This document shows positions 9,061-17,838 of a DNA stretch of 64,000 nt, in pieces (the first letter of the stretch is position 1; each line of letters starts with the position of its first letter). Under the pieces are notes generated by a model that was given only the letters and a program-made list of their open reading frames with translations, had not been told where the DNA came from and searched no databases. This DNA comes from Vibrio fluvialis (lineage in GTDB: Bacteria > Pseudomonadota > Gammaproteobacteria > Enterobacterales > Vibrionaceae), in NCBI RefSeq assembly GCF_900460245.1, contig NZ_UHIP01000002.1, positions 1 to 64,000 of the forward strand, given 5' to 3'. The translations under genes were made by a program, and so were the position numbers.

Positions 9061-9077
9061 AAATTGGTATAACAACT
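9061..9077. promoter_or_regulatory. GntR/UxuR-type operator before uxaC
   Basis: AAATTGGTATAACAACT lies 13 bases before the uxaC ATG. Its core TTGGTATAACAA is the exact reverse complement of the core found at the gntR promoter (TTGTTATACCAA, 14447-14458). The position is suited to repression by blocking transcription or initiation. Confidence 0.65.
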
Positions 9078-9089
9078 GAGATTAAGGAC

Positions 9090-10502
9090 ATGACCACTTT
9101 CCTCTCTGAGAATTTTCTGCTGCATAACGAGTTTGCGCGTCGCCTGTATCACGACGTCGCCGCGGACATGCCTATCATTGATTACCACTGTCACCTACCA
9201 CCACAACAAGTGGCCGACGACTATCGTTTTCAGAACCTGACCGATATCTGGCTACGTGGCGACCATTACAAATGGCGCGCGATGCGCAGTAACGGTGTGG
9301 ACGAACGTCTGTGTACTGGTGACGCATCAGACAAAGACAAATTCATGGCCTTTGCCCGCACGGTGCCGTTTACCATCGGTAACCCGATTTACCACTGGAC
9401 GCACCTCGAATTGCGTCGTCCGTTTGGTATAACAGGCATGGTATTGAATGAAGAGAGCGCCCCGCGCGTTTGGGATCAGTGCAATGAAATGCTGGCCAGC
9501 CCAGAGTTCAGTGCGCGCGCGATCATGCAGAAGATGAACGTGGAAATGGTCGGTACCACCGACGATCCGATTGACGATTTGAGCGCGCACAAACGTGTCG
9601 CTGAAGATAAAGACTTCCCGGTACAAATGCTGCCAAGCTGGCGTCCGGACAAAGCGTTTAACATCCACCTCGACACCTTCGCCGATTACATGGCAGCGCT
9701 GGCCGAAGTGGCAGACGTTGAGATTCATCGCTTTGCCGATTTGTGCCAGGCGCTGGACAAACGCCTGCAACATTTCGCCGATCATGGCTGCTGCGTGACC
9801 GACCATGCGCTCGATACGGTGAGCTACGAAGACGCGACAGAGCAAGAGCTCGATGCCATCTTAACCAAACGCCTTGCAGGCGGCGCAGTGACGCCCTTTG
9901 AAACCGCGCAATTTAAAACCGCTGTGCTGGTTTATCTGGGGAAAGAGTACGCCAAACGCGGCTGGGTGCAGCAGTATCACATCGGTGCACTGCGCAACAA
10001 CAACCAACGCATGTTCAATCTGCTTGGCCCGGACACGGGTTTCGATTCCATCAATGACGGCGAAGTGGCCCTGCCGCTGGCGCGACTGCTGAACGCGCTG
10101 GACCGTGACGACGCGCTGCCTAAAACCATTCTTTATTGCTTGAACCCACGCGATAACGAAGTCATTGCGACAATGTGTGGCAACTTCCAGGGCGGCGGCG
10201 TGGAAGGCAAGATCCAGTTCGGCTCGGGTTGGTGGTTCAACGATCAGAAAGATGGCATGGAACGTCAGATGACGCAGCTCGCGCAACTGGGCTTGCTGAG
10301 CCGTTTTGTCGGCATGCTGACCGACAGCCGCAGCTTCCTTTCTTATACCCGCCACGAATATTTCCGCCGCATTCTGTGCCAGATGATTGGCCAATGGGTG
10401 GAAAACGGCGAAGCGCCAGCTGACTTTGATCTGCTGAGCCGCATGGTGTCGGACATCTGCTACCACAACGCAAAAAACTATTTTGGCATCACGCACAAGT
10501 GA
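9090..10502 (+). CDS. uxaC: Uronate isomerase (glucuronate/galacturonate isomerase)
   Basis: UxaC converts D-glucuronate to fructuronate and D-galacturonate to tagaturonate in the cytosol, the first step of hexuronate breakdown. The protein has 470 residues, equal to E. coli UxaC. The metal-binding signature [10 protein letters not shown] (residues 30-39) of this amidohydrolase-superfamily member is clear. Also visible are WHHL-type substrate-pocket segments ([16 protein letters not shown]) and [21 protein letters not shown] near the end, conserved in uronate isomerases. The start has AAGGAC directly upstream. It heads uxaC-uxaB-uxaA and is preceded by a GntR-type operator. Regulation by the nearby FadR-type regulator is inferred. 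Confidence 0.96.
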   Translation: MTTFLSENFLLHNEFARRLYHDVAADMPIIDYHCHLPPQQVADDYRFQNLTDIWLRGDHYKWRAMRSNGVDERLCTGDASDKDKFMAFARTVPFTIGNPIYHWTHLELRRPFGITGMVLNEESAPRVWDQCNEMLASPEFSARAIMQKMNVEMVGTTDDPIDDLSAHKRVAEDKDFPVQMLPSWRPDKAFNIHLDTFADYMAALAEVADVEIHRFADLCQALDKRLQHFADHGCCVTDHALDTVSYEDATEQELDAILTKRLAGGAVTPFETAQFKTAVLVYLGKEYAKRGWVQQYHIGALRNNNQRMFNLLGPDTGFDSINDGEVALPLARLLNALDRDDALPKTILYCLNPRDNEVIATMCGNFQGGGVEGKIQFGSGWWFNDQKDGMERQMTQLAQLGLLSRFVGMLTDSRSFLSYTRHEYFRRILCQMIGQWVENGEAPADFDLLSRMVSDICYHNAKNYFGITHK

Positions 10503-10575
10503 TCCACTTTTGCCACGTTTAAACGCCCGAGATTCGCTGCCCGCCACAAGGTTGGGCAGCCCCCAACAGGTACTT

Positions 10576-12039
10576 ATGATGAAACAACTTAATCGCGATA
10601 CTTTTCCCGGCCCGTCTTATCCGACCAAAATCATTCAGTTTGGTGAGGGCAACTTTCTGCGCGCATTCTTGGACTGGCAAATTGACCAGTTGAACCAACA
10701 CACCGACTTCAACGCTGGCGTCAGTGTCATTCGCCCAATTGGCGGCGAGTTTCCACCCAGTCTCAATACGCAACATGGCTTGTACACCACGCTGATTCGT
10801 GGTCTGGATGAGTCCGGCGAAGCGGTGTCTCAGTCTCGCATCATCTATTCAGTCAACGAAGAGCTGTCGGCGTACCGCGAATTCGAAGCGATTCTGGAGC
10901 GCGCGAAAAACCCGGACATTGAGTTTGTCTTCTCCAATACCACCGAAGCGGGCATTGCGTTTGTCGACAGCGATCAACTGGGCGATTTGCCGCCAAGCAG
11001 CTACCCCGCCAAACTGACCCGCATGTTGTGGGAGCGCTTCAATCACTTCGACGGCGCCCAAGACAAAGGTTGGACCCTCATTCCTTGTGAGCTGATTGAC
11101 TACAACGGCGAAGCACTTAAAGCCATCGTATTGCGTTACATCGACCTTTGGGAACTACCTGCGGCGTTTCGTAACTGGGTGGAAAGTGCTAATACGTTCT
11201 GCTCCACCTTGGTGGATCGCATTGTCACTGGCTATCCAAAAGATGAAGTGGCCGCTTTGGAAGCCGAACTCAACTACCGCGACACCTTTATGGTCAGCGC
11301 AGAGAACTTCTACCTGTTCGTGATTCAAGGCCCGCAATGGCTGAACCAAGCCCTGTGTCTTGATCAACTGAGCGACGAACAGGCACTGAACATCAAAATC
11401 GTCGATGACATCAAGCCATACAAAGAGCGTAAAGTCGCCATTTTGAATGGTGCTCACACCGCGTTAGTGCCGGTGGCGTTTCAGGCCGGCATCGATACGG
11501 TGGGCGACAGCATGCAAGACGAGCAGATCGCCGCGTACCTCAAAGCGGTGATGTTTGACGAAATCATTCCGACCTTGTCGTTGCCAAAAGATGAACTGCA
11601 CGCCTTTGCGCACGATGTCGAATATCGCTTCAAAAACCCGTACATCAAGCATTTGTTATTGTCGATTGCGCTCAACAGCATGACCAAGTTCAAAACGCGT
11701 ATTCTGCCGCAGTTGCTCACCTACCAGCAGACACAAGGTCAACTGCCGCGTTACCTGAGCTTTGCGCTGGCAGCTCTCATCACCTTCTATCGCGGGCAAC
11801 GCGCTGAGGGTGAGTATGTCCTCGCCGATGACCAGCCTTGGCTCGATTTCTTTGCCAGCGAATGGCCAAAAGTCGACCGTGGCGAAAGCAGCCACCGCGA
11901 ACTGGTTCACGGCGTATTGAGCAATGCCGCGCACTGGGAAACAGACCTCGCCCGCGTTCCTGGGCTGGCAGAACGCGTGACGGCGCACGTTGAACGCATT
12001 TGCGCGCAAGGTATGCGAGACGCGCTCAGCCGTTGTTAA
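10576..12039 (+). CDS. uxaB: Tagaturonate reductase (altronate oxidoreductase)
   Basis: UxaB reduces tagaturonate to D-altronate with NADH. The product has 487 residues (E. coli UxaB 483) and belongs to the mannitol dehydrogenase family. Visible are an N-terminal Rossmann-type start ([20 protein letters not shown]), [13 protein letters not shown], and the catalytic segment [20 protein letters not shown] with the family Lys and His. The start was taken at 10576, with AGG five bases before; a second ATG follows immediately at 10579 and is equally possible. A longer reading from inside uxaC has no support. It lies 73 bases after uxaC and ten bases before uxaA. Confidence 0.95.
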   Translation: MMKQLNRDTFPGPSYPTKIIQFGEGNFLRAFLDWQIDQLNQHTDFNAGVSVIRPIGGEFPPSLNTQHGLYTTLIRGLDESGEAVSQSRIIYSVNEELSAYREFEAILERAKNPDIEFVFSNTTEAGIAFVDSDQLGDLPPSSYPAKLTRMLWERFNHFDGAQDKGWTLIPCELIDYNGEALKAIVLRYIDLWELPAAFRNWVESANTFCSTLVDRIVTGYPKDEVAALEAELNYRDTFMVSAENFYLFVIQGPQWLNQALCLDQLSDEQALNIKIVDDIKPYKERKVAILNGAHTALVPVAFQAGIDTVGDSMQDEQIAAYLKAVMFDEIIPTLSLPKDELHAFAHDVEYRFKNPYIKHLLLSIALNSMTKFKTRILPQLLTYQQTQGQLPRYLSFALAALITFYRGQRAEGEYVLADDQPWLDFFASEWPKVDRGESSHRELVHGVLSNAAHWETDLARVPGLAERVTAHVERICAQGMRDALSRC

Positions 12040-12049
12040 GGGGAAGCTT

Positions 12050-13537
12050 GTGAATCCATTACTCAAAATTCATCCGAGCGATAACGTCGCCGTGGCGCTG
12101 CGCGATTTAGACGCAGGGTTGACCGTGGAACTCGATGGTCAAACCCTGACGTTGCTGGAAGCCATTCCACAAGCGCACAAAGTAGCACTGAAGGATTTCG
12201 CGCCAAACGATCGGGTGATCAAGTACGGCGCGCCAATTGGCCATGCTTTGGCGCCGATTGCCATCGGGCAGCGAGTGTATCAAGACAACATTCGCACCAA
12301 CCTCAGCGACCTGAATGACTACGACTACCAGCCCGATTTTCAGTCGGTCAGTAGCTCACTGGCCAATACGCCGGTGTCGCTCTATCGCCGCGCCAATGGA
12401 AGCGTCGGCATTCGCAACGAACTGTGGATCATTCCGACTGTGGGCTGCGTCAATGCCATGGCCAAGATGATGAAAAAGCAGGTCGAAGCGGACATGGATC
12501 TGTCCCACATCGACGGCATTCAGGTCTTCACCCATCAATATGGCTGCTCGCAACTGGGCGATGACCACAACAACACCAAGTTGCTGTTGCAGAATCTGGT
12601 CAAACATCCCAACGCGGGCGGGGTTCTGGTGGTTGGCCTTGGCTGTGAAAACAACCAAGTGAATGCGTTTCGTGACTCGCTCGGCGATTTCGACCCGGAG
12701 CGGGTGGAATTCATGATCTGCCAAAAACACGATGATGAAGTAGAAACCGGCGTCGAACTGATGAAGAAACTGCTCGACAAAATGGCAAGCGATCAACGTG
12801 AGCCGGGCTATCTGAGCGAAGTGCGCTTTGGCTTGGAATGTGGCGGGTCGGATGGATTTTCAGGCATCACCGCCAACCCATTGCTGGGGCGTTTCTCCGA
12901 TTACTTGGTGACGCATGGCGGCACCACGGTACTGACCGAAGTGCCGGAGATGTTTGGCGCCGAACACATTCTCATGAGCCGCTGCGCCGACAAAACCACC
13001 TTCGAGCAGACAGTGAAGATGATCAACGATTTCAAACAGTATTTCATCGACCACAAACAACCGATTTACGAGAACCCGTCACCGGGCAACAAAGCGGGCG
13101 GCATTTCCACGCTGGAAGAGAAATCACTCGGCTGCACGCAAAAAGCCGGCCGCAGCCAAGTGATGGATGTACTGCGCTATGGCGAGCGGTTGTCGAAACC
13201 TGGGCTCAACTTACTCAGCGCGCCCGGCAACGATGCGATTGCCACCTCCGCCTTAGCAATGGCCGGTTGTCACATGGTGCTGTTCAGTACCGGACGCGGC
13301 ACCCCGTACGGAGGCCCGGTGCCGACCTTGAAACTCGCGACCAACAGCGATTTGGCAAGACGCAAACCACACTGGATTGATTTCAACGCTGGTGCATTGG
13401 TTGAAGGCACGTCGATGGATTTACTGCTGGAACAATTTGTCGTCAAAGTCGCCGATTTCGTCAATGGCGAGCCGACCCGTAATGAGCTGAATGATTTTCG
13501 TGAAATCGCGGTGTTCAAGAGCGGGGTGACGTTGTAA
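12050..13537 (+). CDS. uxaA: Altronate dehydratase
   Basis: UxaA dehydrates D-altronate to 2-keto-3-deoxygluconate. The product has 495 residues from a GTG start, the same length as E. coli UxaA, with AAGGGGA just upstream at 12038-12044. It has an N-terminal SAF domain (about residues 10-80, ending APIGHALAPIAIGQRVYQDN). The large catalytic part has IPTVGCVNAMA, QYGCSQLGDDHNNT, GLGCENNQ and LECGGSDGFSGITANP; the conserved cysteines suit the iron-dependent dehydratase. No kdgK or eda follows, so the product must be finished by enzymes encoded elsewhere. A terminator lies about 40 bases downstream. Confidence 0.96.
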   Translation: MNPLLKIHPSDNVAVALRDLDAGLTVELDGQTLTLLEAIPQAHKVALKDFAPNDRVIKYGAPIGHALAPIAIGQRVYQDNIRTNLSDLNDYDYQPDFQSVSSSLANTPVSLYRRANGSVGIRNELWIIPTVGCVNAMAKMMKKQVEADMDLSHIDGIQVFTHQYGCSQLGDDHNNTKLLLQNLVKHPNAGGVLVVGLGCENNQVNAFRDSLGDFDPERVEFMICQKHDDEVETGVELMKKLLDKMASDQREPGYLSEVRFGLECGGSDGFSGITANPLLGRFSDYLVTHGGTTVLTEVPEMFGAEHILMSRCADKTTFEQTVKMINDFKQYFIDHKQPIYENPSPGNKAGGISTLEEKSLGCTQKAGRSQVMDVLRYGERLSKPGLNLLSAPGNDAIATSALAMAGCHMVLFSTGRGTPYGGPVPTLKLATNSDLARRKPHWIDFNAGALVEGTSMDLLLEQFVVKVADFVNGEPTRNELNDFREIAVFKSGVTL

Positions 13538-13578
13538 CTCAAGCAATATAATTAAACCAACAGCAAGACACAGATGCC

Positions 13579-13612
13579 AATCAGGCGACTCTCGGGTCGC
13601 CTGATTTTTTAT
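13579..13612 (+). terminator. Terminator after uxaA
   Basis: The stem AATCAGGCGAC / GTCGCCTGATT has a short loop and is followed by TTTTTTATT. It separates uxaA from the convergent GntR gene. Confidence 0.9.
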
Positions 13613-13678
13613 TGCTGGCACGTTAGTCACCAAATTTTGAGCAATAAAAAGCGAAGCACTTGGCTTCGCTTGAAATCA

Positions 13679-14428
13679 TCAGAATGTCGAAAGCGGACTT
13701 TCGGCAAACAGGAAACGGTCGTAATCGTCGCTCGAACCATCAAACAGCATCTGCTTGGTGTTTTCAATGTGCTGCCACACCGCCTGACGCGCCGCCTGTG
13801 GGTCACGCTTGATCAACGCTTTGACGATTTCATCGTGCTCGCTGCACCAACTGCGAATTTTGTTGTCTTCGATGTGTTCGTGCAGCTTCTTCCAGTACGG
13901 GTTGTTCTCGCGATGTTTGCACAGCATCTCTGCCACATGCACAACCGCCGAGTTCTGCGTACAACGGGCAAGCTGAATGTGAAATTCGCTGTCCCAGTAG
14001 GAATCGCGGCTGTAATCATCAGATTTGGCTTGCTCTTGGATTTTCATCAGCGCGACCAAATCTTGCTTGGTCGCTTGCGTAGCCGCAAACTCGGCAATGT
14101 TGCTTTCAAACAGCTGACGCGCCTGCAACAGCTCGAATGGGCCGCAGGTGAGCATGAAGCTGGCGTCGCCCAATGCCGCACTTGCCTCTGCAATCGGCGT
14201 TTCGATAGTGGTGTTGATGACACGAATCCCCGAGCCTTTACGCACTTCGACGTAACCTTCCACTTCCAGCATGATCATCGCTTCGCGAATCACCGTGCGG
14301 CTTACTTCCATCTGCTCGGCGATCAAACGCTCGGCTGGCAGCATATCGCCCACCTGGTATACCCCATTGGCAATGTCGGTTTTGAAGCGGTTAGCAATCT
14401 TCTGATAAAGCTTAACGTTCGGTTCCAT
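13679..14428 (-). CDS. GntR family (FadR/FCD subfamily) regulator, UxuR/ExuR-like
   Basis: This is a DNA-binding repressor of 249 residues. Residues about 8-75 form the GntR winged helix ([63 protein letters not shown]). Residues 95-225 form the all-helical FCD effector domain, with acidic and histidine residues suited to metal and uronate binding. ATG 14428 is chosen because the family motif starts a few residues later; an upstream in-frame ATG at 14494 would run through its own operator. It converges on uxaA, and a site matching the one before uxaC sits at its promoter, suggesting autoregulation and control of uxa and TRAP genes. Whether it answers to fructuronate or tagaturonate is unknown. 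Confidence 0.9.
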   Translation of the reverse strand: MEPNVKLYQKIANRFKTDIANGVYQVGDMLPAERLIAEQMEVSRTVIREAMIMLEVEGYVEVRKGSGIRVINTTIETPIAEASAALGDASFMLTCGPFELLQARQLFESNIAEFAATQATKQDLVALMKIQEQAKSDDYSRDSYWDSEFHIQLARCTQNSAVVHVAEMLCKHRENNPYWKKLHEHIEDNKIRSWCSEHDEIVKALIKRDPQAARQAVWQHIENTKQMLFDGSSDDYDRFLFAESPLSTF

Positions 14429-14445
14429 ATCTATCCCACAGCAAC

Positions 14446-14466
14446 TTGTTATACCAATTAGTCTAA
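14446..14466. promoter_or_regulatory. GntR/UxuR-type operator at the gntR promoter
   Basis: The core TTGTTATACCAA is the mirror of the uxaC-proximal core, and it runs on into ATTAGTCTAAC, which echoes the ATTAGTC arm of the dctQ-side site. It lies about 18 bases upstream of the gntR start. Confidence 0.6.
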
Positions 14467-14624
14467 CATACAGGATAACTGCAAGGCTAAACAAAACTCG
14501 GATCGCATTAAATCAATTTTAAACCGCTGGCACATATTGTTTGCTCAACGAATAACCAACCCGTGCCGAACGTAAAACGCTCTGTTAGACTGTTGTTTCT
14601 CAAAACAAAAAAGTGGCGCTTCAC

Positions 14625-15314
14625 ATGACAATGGAAAAGTTTCAATCAATCTATCAACGTGCCGCCGAGCGCAAAGGCGGAGAAGACCAACTTGAGAGCC
14701 TGCTGAAAAAGCCGCTCAGCAAAGCCGAGTTAGCCGCAGTTCCTGAAGATCGCTGGTTATCGGCGTTCAGCATGAAGGTATTTCAGAGTGGTATTTCATG
14801 GGATGTGGTGCGTAAGAAGTGGCCCAACTTTGAAGAGCTGTTTTTCCAGTTTCGCATCGAACCTCTGCTGATGCTGTCTGATGAAGTGTGGGAACAGAAA
14901 GCCCAAGATCCGAAAATCATTCGCCACTTGGCCAAAGTGATGTCGATTCCCAAGAACGCGCGCATGATCTATGAAGCGCGTCAGGAGCACGGTTCATTCA
15001 GTGAGATGGTCGCCAACTGGCCGATTGAACGCATCACCGAATTGTGGGAATACCTGAAAAAGCACGGTGATCGTTTAGGTGGTAACACGGGGCCGTACAC
15101 GCTGCGCCAAATGGGCGCCGATACCTTTATTCTGTCCGGTGATGTGGAAGCCTACCTGCGTAACACCGGTATTATCGAAGGCGGCAAGAACACCAAACGC
15201 TCTATGCAAGCCGCCAACGAAGCGTTTTGCCAATGGCAGCAGGAATCTGGCCGCAGCATCAGTGAAATCAGCCAGATCATTGCCTTCAGCACGGGTGATA
15301 ACCGCGTGATGTAA
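14625..15314 (+). CDS. DNA-3-methyladenine glycosylase I-like (HhH-GPD superfamily) protein
   Basis: The product has 229 residues related to Tag-type glycosylases, which remove alkylated purines during base excision repair. Recognisable are LSDEVWEQKAQDPKIIRHLAKVMSIPKNARMIYEARQEHGSFSEMVANWP and LGGNTGPYTLRQMGADTFILSGDVEAYL, the helix-hairpin-helix and following helix with an Asp in the expected catalytic neighbourhood. The N-terminus differs from classical Tag: there is no cysteine/histidine zinc cluster, and the protein is about 40 residues longer. It therefore belongs to a Tag-like side branch whose substrate range I cannot state. The start is uncertain: ATG 14625 was chosen, while GTG 14613 and ATG 14631 are also in frame and none has a strong ribosome site. 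It stands alone between two terminators. Confidence 0.75.
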   Translation: MTMEKFQSIYQRAAERKGGEDQLESLLKKPLSKAELAAVPEDRWLSAFSMKVFQSGISWDVVRKKWPNFEELFFQFRIEPLLMLSDEVWEQKAQDPKIIRHLAKVMSIPKNARMIYEARQEHGSFSEMVANWPIERITELWEYLKKHGDRLGGNTGPYTLRQMGADTFILSGDVEAYLRNTGIIEGGKNTKRSMQAANEAFCQWQQESGRSISEISQIIAFSTGDNRVM

Positions 15315-15323
15315 CCTTCCAAT

Positions 15324-15360
15324 AAGCCAGAGCGGACGCAAATTGGCTCTGGCTTTCTCT
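15324..15360 (+). terminator. Terminator after the Tag-like gene
   Basis: The stem AAGCCAGAG / CTCTGGCTT has a 14-base loop and is followed by the T-rich TCTCTTCTT. Confidence 0.7.
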
Positions 15361-15430
15361 TCTTGTGCATTTATCTCTCATCCATCGACACCTTGCTTTG
15401 TTACCCATAATTATTCAGTCACATTTCTTT

Positions 15431-15447
15431 CTTAAGTTTCTCTTAAG
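15431..15447 (+). promoter_or_regulatory. PmrA/QseB-type direct-repeat box
   Basis: CTTAAG-TTTCT-CTTAAG is an exact 6-5-6 direct repeat of the kind bound by PmrA/QseB/BasR response regulators. It sits where a -35 element would be, about 54 bases upstream of the PepSY start, with a CATAGT-like -10 around 15458. It suggests two-component control of the PepSY/cytochrome pair. Confidence 0.6.
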
Positions 15448-15500
15448 TGTCTGGAGTCATAGTAGCTCTCAGACAACATCGACAACGTTAAGGAGAAGCT

Positions 15501-15785
15501 ATGTCTGTCATTACACCTCTGCGCACCGGATTACTTGTTGCCGCTATGGCCGTTTCATCTGCGGCGTTTGCAGACCCAACCTGTACCACAGAGCCAGAAT
15601 CAAGCTGGATGCCTTTTGATCAGGCGAAGCAGCAAGTTTTGGACATGGGCTACAAAATCAAGAAATTCAAAACCACCAAAACCAGCTGTTATGAGTTGTA
15701 TGGCTACGATGCTGAAAATAAACGCGTCGAAATTTACTTCAACCCTGTCGACATGAGCAAAGTAAAAGAGGAGAAAGATGACTAA
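15501..15785 (+). CDS. PepSY domain protein, periplasmic
   Basis: This small exported protein has 94 residues. A signal peptide covers residues 1-24 (ending SAAFA before DPTC). It is followed by one PepSY domain: MPFDQAKQQVLDMGYKIKKFKTTKTSCYELYGYDAENKRVEIYFNPVD. PepSY domains bind or inhibit proteins and often accompany membrane redox proteins. Two cysteines (residues 27 and 62) could form a disulfide. A strong ribosome site (AAGGAGAAGCT) precedes the ATG. The stop overlaps the start of the cytochrome b561 gene by 8 bases, so the two are co-translated. The upstream PmrA/QseB-type box suggests envelope-stress control. Confidence 0.88.
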   Translation: MSVITPLRTGLLVAAMAVSSAAFADPTCTTEPESSWMPFDQAKQQVLDMGYKIKKFKTTKTSCYELYGYDAENKRVEIYFNPVDMSKVKEEKDD

Positions 15786-16296
15786 ACCTTACGTTTGGGA
15801 CGGCGTCGTTCGTCTGACCCACTGGGTCGTTGCGGCGCTTTTCCTGTCGAACTACTTTCTCACCGAAGCAGGTAGTGAAACGCACGAATGGGTAGGATAT
15901 TTTGTCCTGGCTGCACTTTCAGTGCGGCTGACCTGGGGGATCATCACCGATTCCCCGGCGAGCCTTTCGGCATTTAAACCGTCAGTGAATAAGGCGCTAT
16001 CACACTTAAAAGAAGTCTTGGCAACCAAAGAAGACGAACACATCGGCCATAACCCGGCAGGTGCGGTGATGATTTGGGTCATGTGGCTGGCATTGATTGC
16101 AACGGCGTTAACCGGCTGGGCAACCCAGTGGGATATATTCTGGGGTGAGGACGCGATGAAAGCAGTGCACGAATTCTTCGCCAACCTGACGATGTTTGCT
16201 GTCGCTACGCACATTGGTGCCGTGATCTTTATGACCCATTGGGTGAAACGCCCTTACGTCAAAAGCATGCTGCCTCAGCGTGGCCGTGAGAAATAA
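15778..16296 (+). CDS. Cytochrome b561 domain protein
   Basis: This is a four-helix inner-membrane di-heme cytochrome b, 172 residues. Hydrophobic segments lie near residues 12-28, 38-56, 96-118 and 136-158. Likely heme-ligand histidines are in LTHWVVAALF (helix 1), ETHEWVGYF (before helix 2), AVHEFFANL and ATHIGAVIF. It is a B-type Ni-hydrogenase-like/b561 cytochrome, expected to move electrons across the membrane between quinol and a periplasmic partner. It overlaps the PepSY gene by 8 bases with GAGGAG as ribosome site. The electron acceptor is not evident; the PepSY protein is the natural candidate partner. Confidence 0.9.
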   Translation: MTKPYVWDGVVRLTHWVVAALFLSNYFLTEAGSETHEWVGYFVLAALSVRLTWGIITDSPASLSAFKPSVNKALSHLKEVLATKEDEHIGHNPAGAVMIWVMWLALIATALTGWATQWDIFWGEDAMKAVHEFFANLTMFAVATHIGAVIFMTHWVKRPYVKSMLPQRGREK

Positions 16297-16306
16297 AATA
16301 CCGAGA

Positions 16307-16336
16307 AAAGAGAAAGCAAATGGCTTTCTCTTTTTC
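16307..16336 (+). terminator. Terminator after cytochrome b561
   Basis: The stem AAAGAGAAAGC / GCTTTCTCTTT has a five-base loop and is followed by TTC and a T-rich stretch. Confidence 0.85.
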
Positions 16337-16746
16337 ATTTTCCCTTACCAACACAAATTTTTTGTTCCCCATATTTGTGCAAAATTTGATTCCAACATAG
16401 TGAATCTTTTCAGAGTTTCCGACCAAGCAACTCAAAAACTGGCATTTTCTGCTACTTTTGGGCGAGTGTAAGCTTTCCTTTACTCTCATCCTCCCGTCAA
16501 TTTCATGCGAATTTTAACAATTTAGTTACACTTACCTTATCCGGTTATACCAAGATTCATCACTAGATAAATGTGGTATTAACAGCAAGATAAAACGCCG
16601 TTATCGGAATTCGCAGGACACTATTTCAAAACTGTCCATCACGCTGCCACCTGCGCATTCCTCTCCACATTGATCTCGGTATCACCTTTGGCGTAACGAT
16701 GTGAATTGCTGCCATCTTCGATGCGTAGCGTCAAAAGGAGCTTGAG
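16337..16746. other. 410-base intergenic region before the BCKDH operon
   Basis: No gene or RNA was recognised. It probably holds the bkd promoter. The LiuR-type 16-bp palindrome seen at the liu and etf loci is not present here. AGGAG lies at 16736-16740, ahead of the E1alpha start. Confidence 0.5.
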
Positions 16747-17838
16747 ATGAACGTTCAGGCATTACCCATGGAACGATTTATCGACCACCATGGCAATCTG
16801 GTTAAGCCGCTTCCCGATTGGGCAGATGTGTCAACGCTGACCGGTTTTTATCGCGATATGCTACTGACCCGAACCTACGATCACAAAGCGGTTGCGCTGC
16901 AACGCACCGGCAAACTCGGCACCTATCCGTCCCATTTGGGTGCAGAAGCCATCGGCATTGCCGTGGGTCGGGCGCTCAAAGTGGACGATGTGTTTGTTCC
17001 CTATTATCGCGATATGCCAGCCATGTGGGCGCGCGGCATCGGCATGGAAAAGAACCTGCAATACTGGGGTGGCGATGAGCGCGGCAGTGATTTCACCCCT
17101 GATGAACATTTGCATTGTCGCGACCTGCCGTTTTGCGTACCGATCGCTACCCAATGCACGCACGCCGTGGGCGTCGCTTCAGCGCTGAAAATTCAGGGCA
17201 ATCATCAGGCGGCGTTAGTGATGTGCGGCGACGGCGGGACATCGAAAGGCGATTTCCTAGAAGCCATCAACTGCGCGGGCGCGTGGCACATTCCGCTGGT
17301 GTTTGTGGTCAACAACAACCAGTGGGCGATTTCCGTCCCGCGCCATCTGCAATGTGCGGCAGATTTCTTGTCTCAGAAAGCGTTGGGTGCCGGGATTCCG
17401 GGCCTGACTGTCGATGGCAACGACATTGTGGCCATGTACGATGCGGTGCGCACTAGCCTTGACCGGGCGCGTAAAGGCAAAGGCTCAACCTTAATTGAAG
17501 CGGTCAGCTATCGGTTAAGCGACCACACCACCGCCGACGATGCCAGCCGCTATCGCAGTGATGATGAGCTGCAACAGGCGTGGCAATTTGAACCGATTGC
17601 CCGGTTGAAAACCTATCTGATGAACAGCGGCGTGTGGACCGAGCAGGACGAAGAGCAGTGGCTCACTCACTGCAAGGAAGTAGTGGAACACGCGGTGCAG
17701 TGCTATCTCGATATCACCCCGCAACCGCCTGAAGCCGCGTTCGATTTTCTCTACGAATCGCTCACGCCGGATCTCCACGCGCAGCGTGACGAACTGATCA
17801 ACAAAGCAATGCGCATGCAGGGAGGCAAACATGGCTGA
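16747..17838 (+). CDS. bkdA1: Branched-chain 2-oxoacid dehydrogenase E1 component, alpha subunit
   Basis: E1alpha binds thiamine diphosphate and, with E1beta, decarboxylates the 2-oxoacids of valine, leucine and isoleucine, passing the acyl group to E2. It has 363 residues. The ThDP/Mg motif GDG(T)...NN is intact: MCGDGGTSKGDFLEAINCAGAWHIPLVFVVNNNQWAIS (residues about 159-196). The phosphorylation-loop region SYRLSDHTTADDASRYRS and PSHLGAEAIGIAVGRAL match BCKDH/PDH alpha subunits. AGGAG lies 6 bases upstream. The start of E1beta overlaps the end by 8 bases. A PDH-like role is possible on sequence alone; the acyl-CoA gene content of the window favours BCKDH. Confidence 0.9.
   Translation: MNVQALPMERFIDHHGNLVKPLPDWADVSTLTGFYRDMLLTRTYDHKAVALQRTGKLGTYPSHLGAEAIGIAVGRALKVDDVFVPYYRDMPAMWARGIGMEKNLQYWGGDERGSDFTPDEHLHCRDLPFCVPIATQCTHAVGVASALKIQGNHQAALVMCGDGGTSKGDFLEAINCAGAWHIPLVFVVNNNQWAISVPRHLQCAADFLSQKALGAGIPGLTVDGNDIVAMYDAVRTSLDRARKGKGSTLIEAVSYRLSDHTTADDASRYRSDDELQQAWQFEPIARLKTYLMNSGVWTEQDEEQWLTHCKEVVEHAVQCYLDITPQPPEAAFDFLYESLTPDLHAQRDELINKAMRMQGGKHG

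Noticed and set aside
9421..9436. TTTGGTATAACAGG inside uxaC as a further GntR operator
   Set aside because: Only one arm matches and it is in coding sequence; chance is likely.
13574..14461. A 295-codon plus-strand frame opposite the GntR regulator
   Set aside because: It reads the complement of a clear GntR/FCD gene, contains the uxaA terminator in its leader and has no domain pattern.
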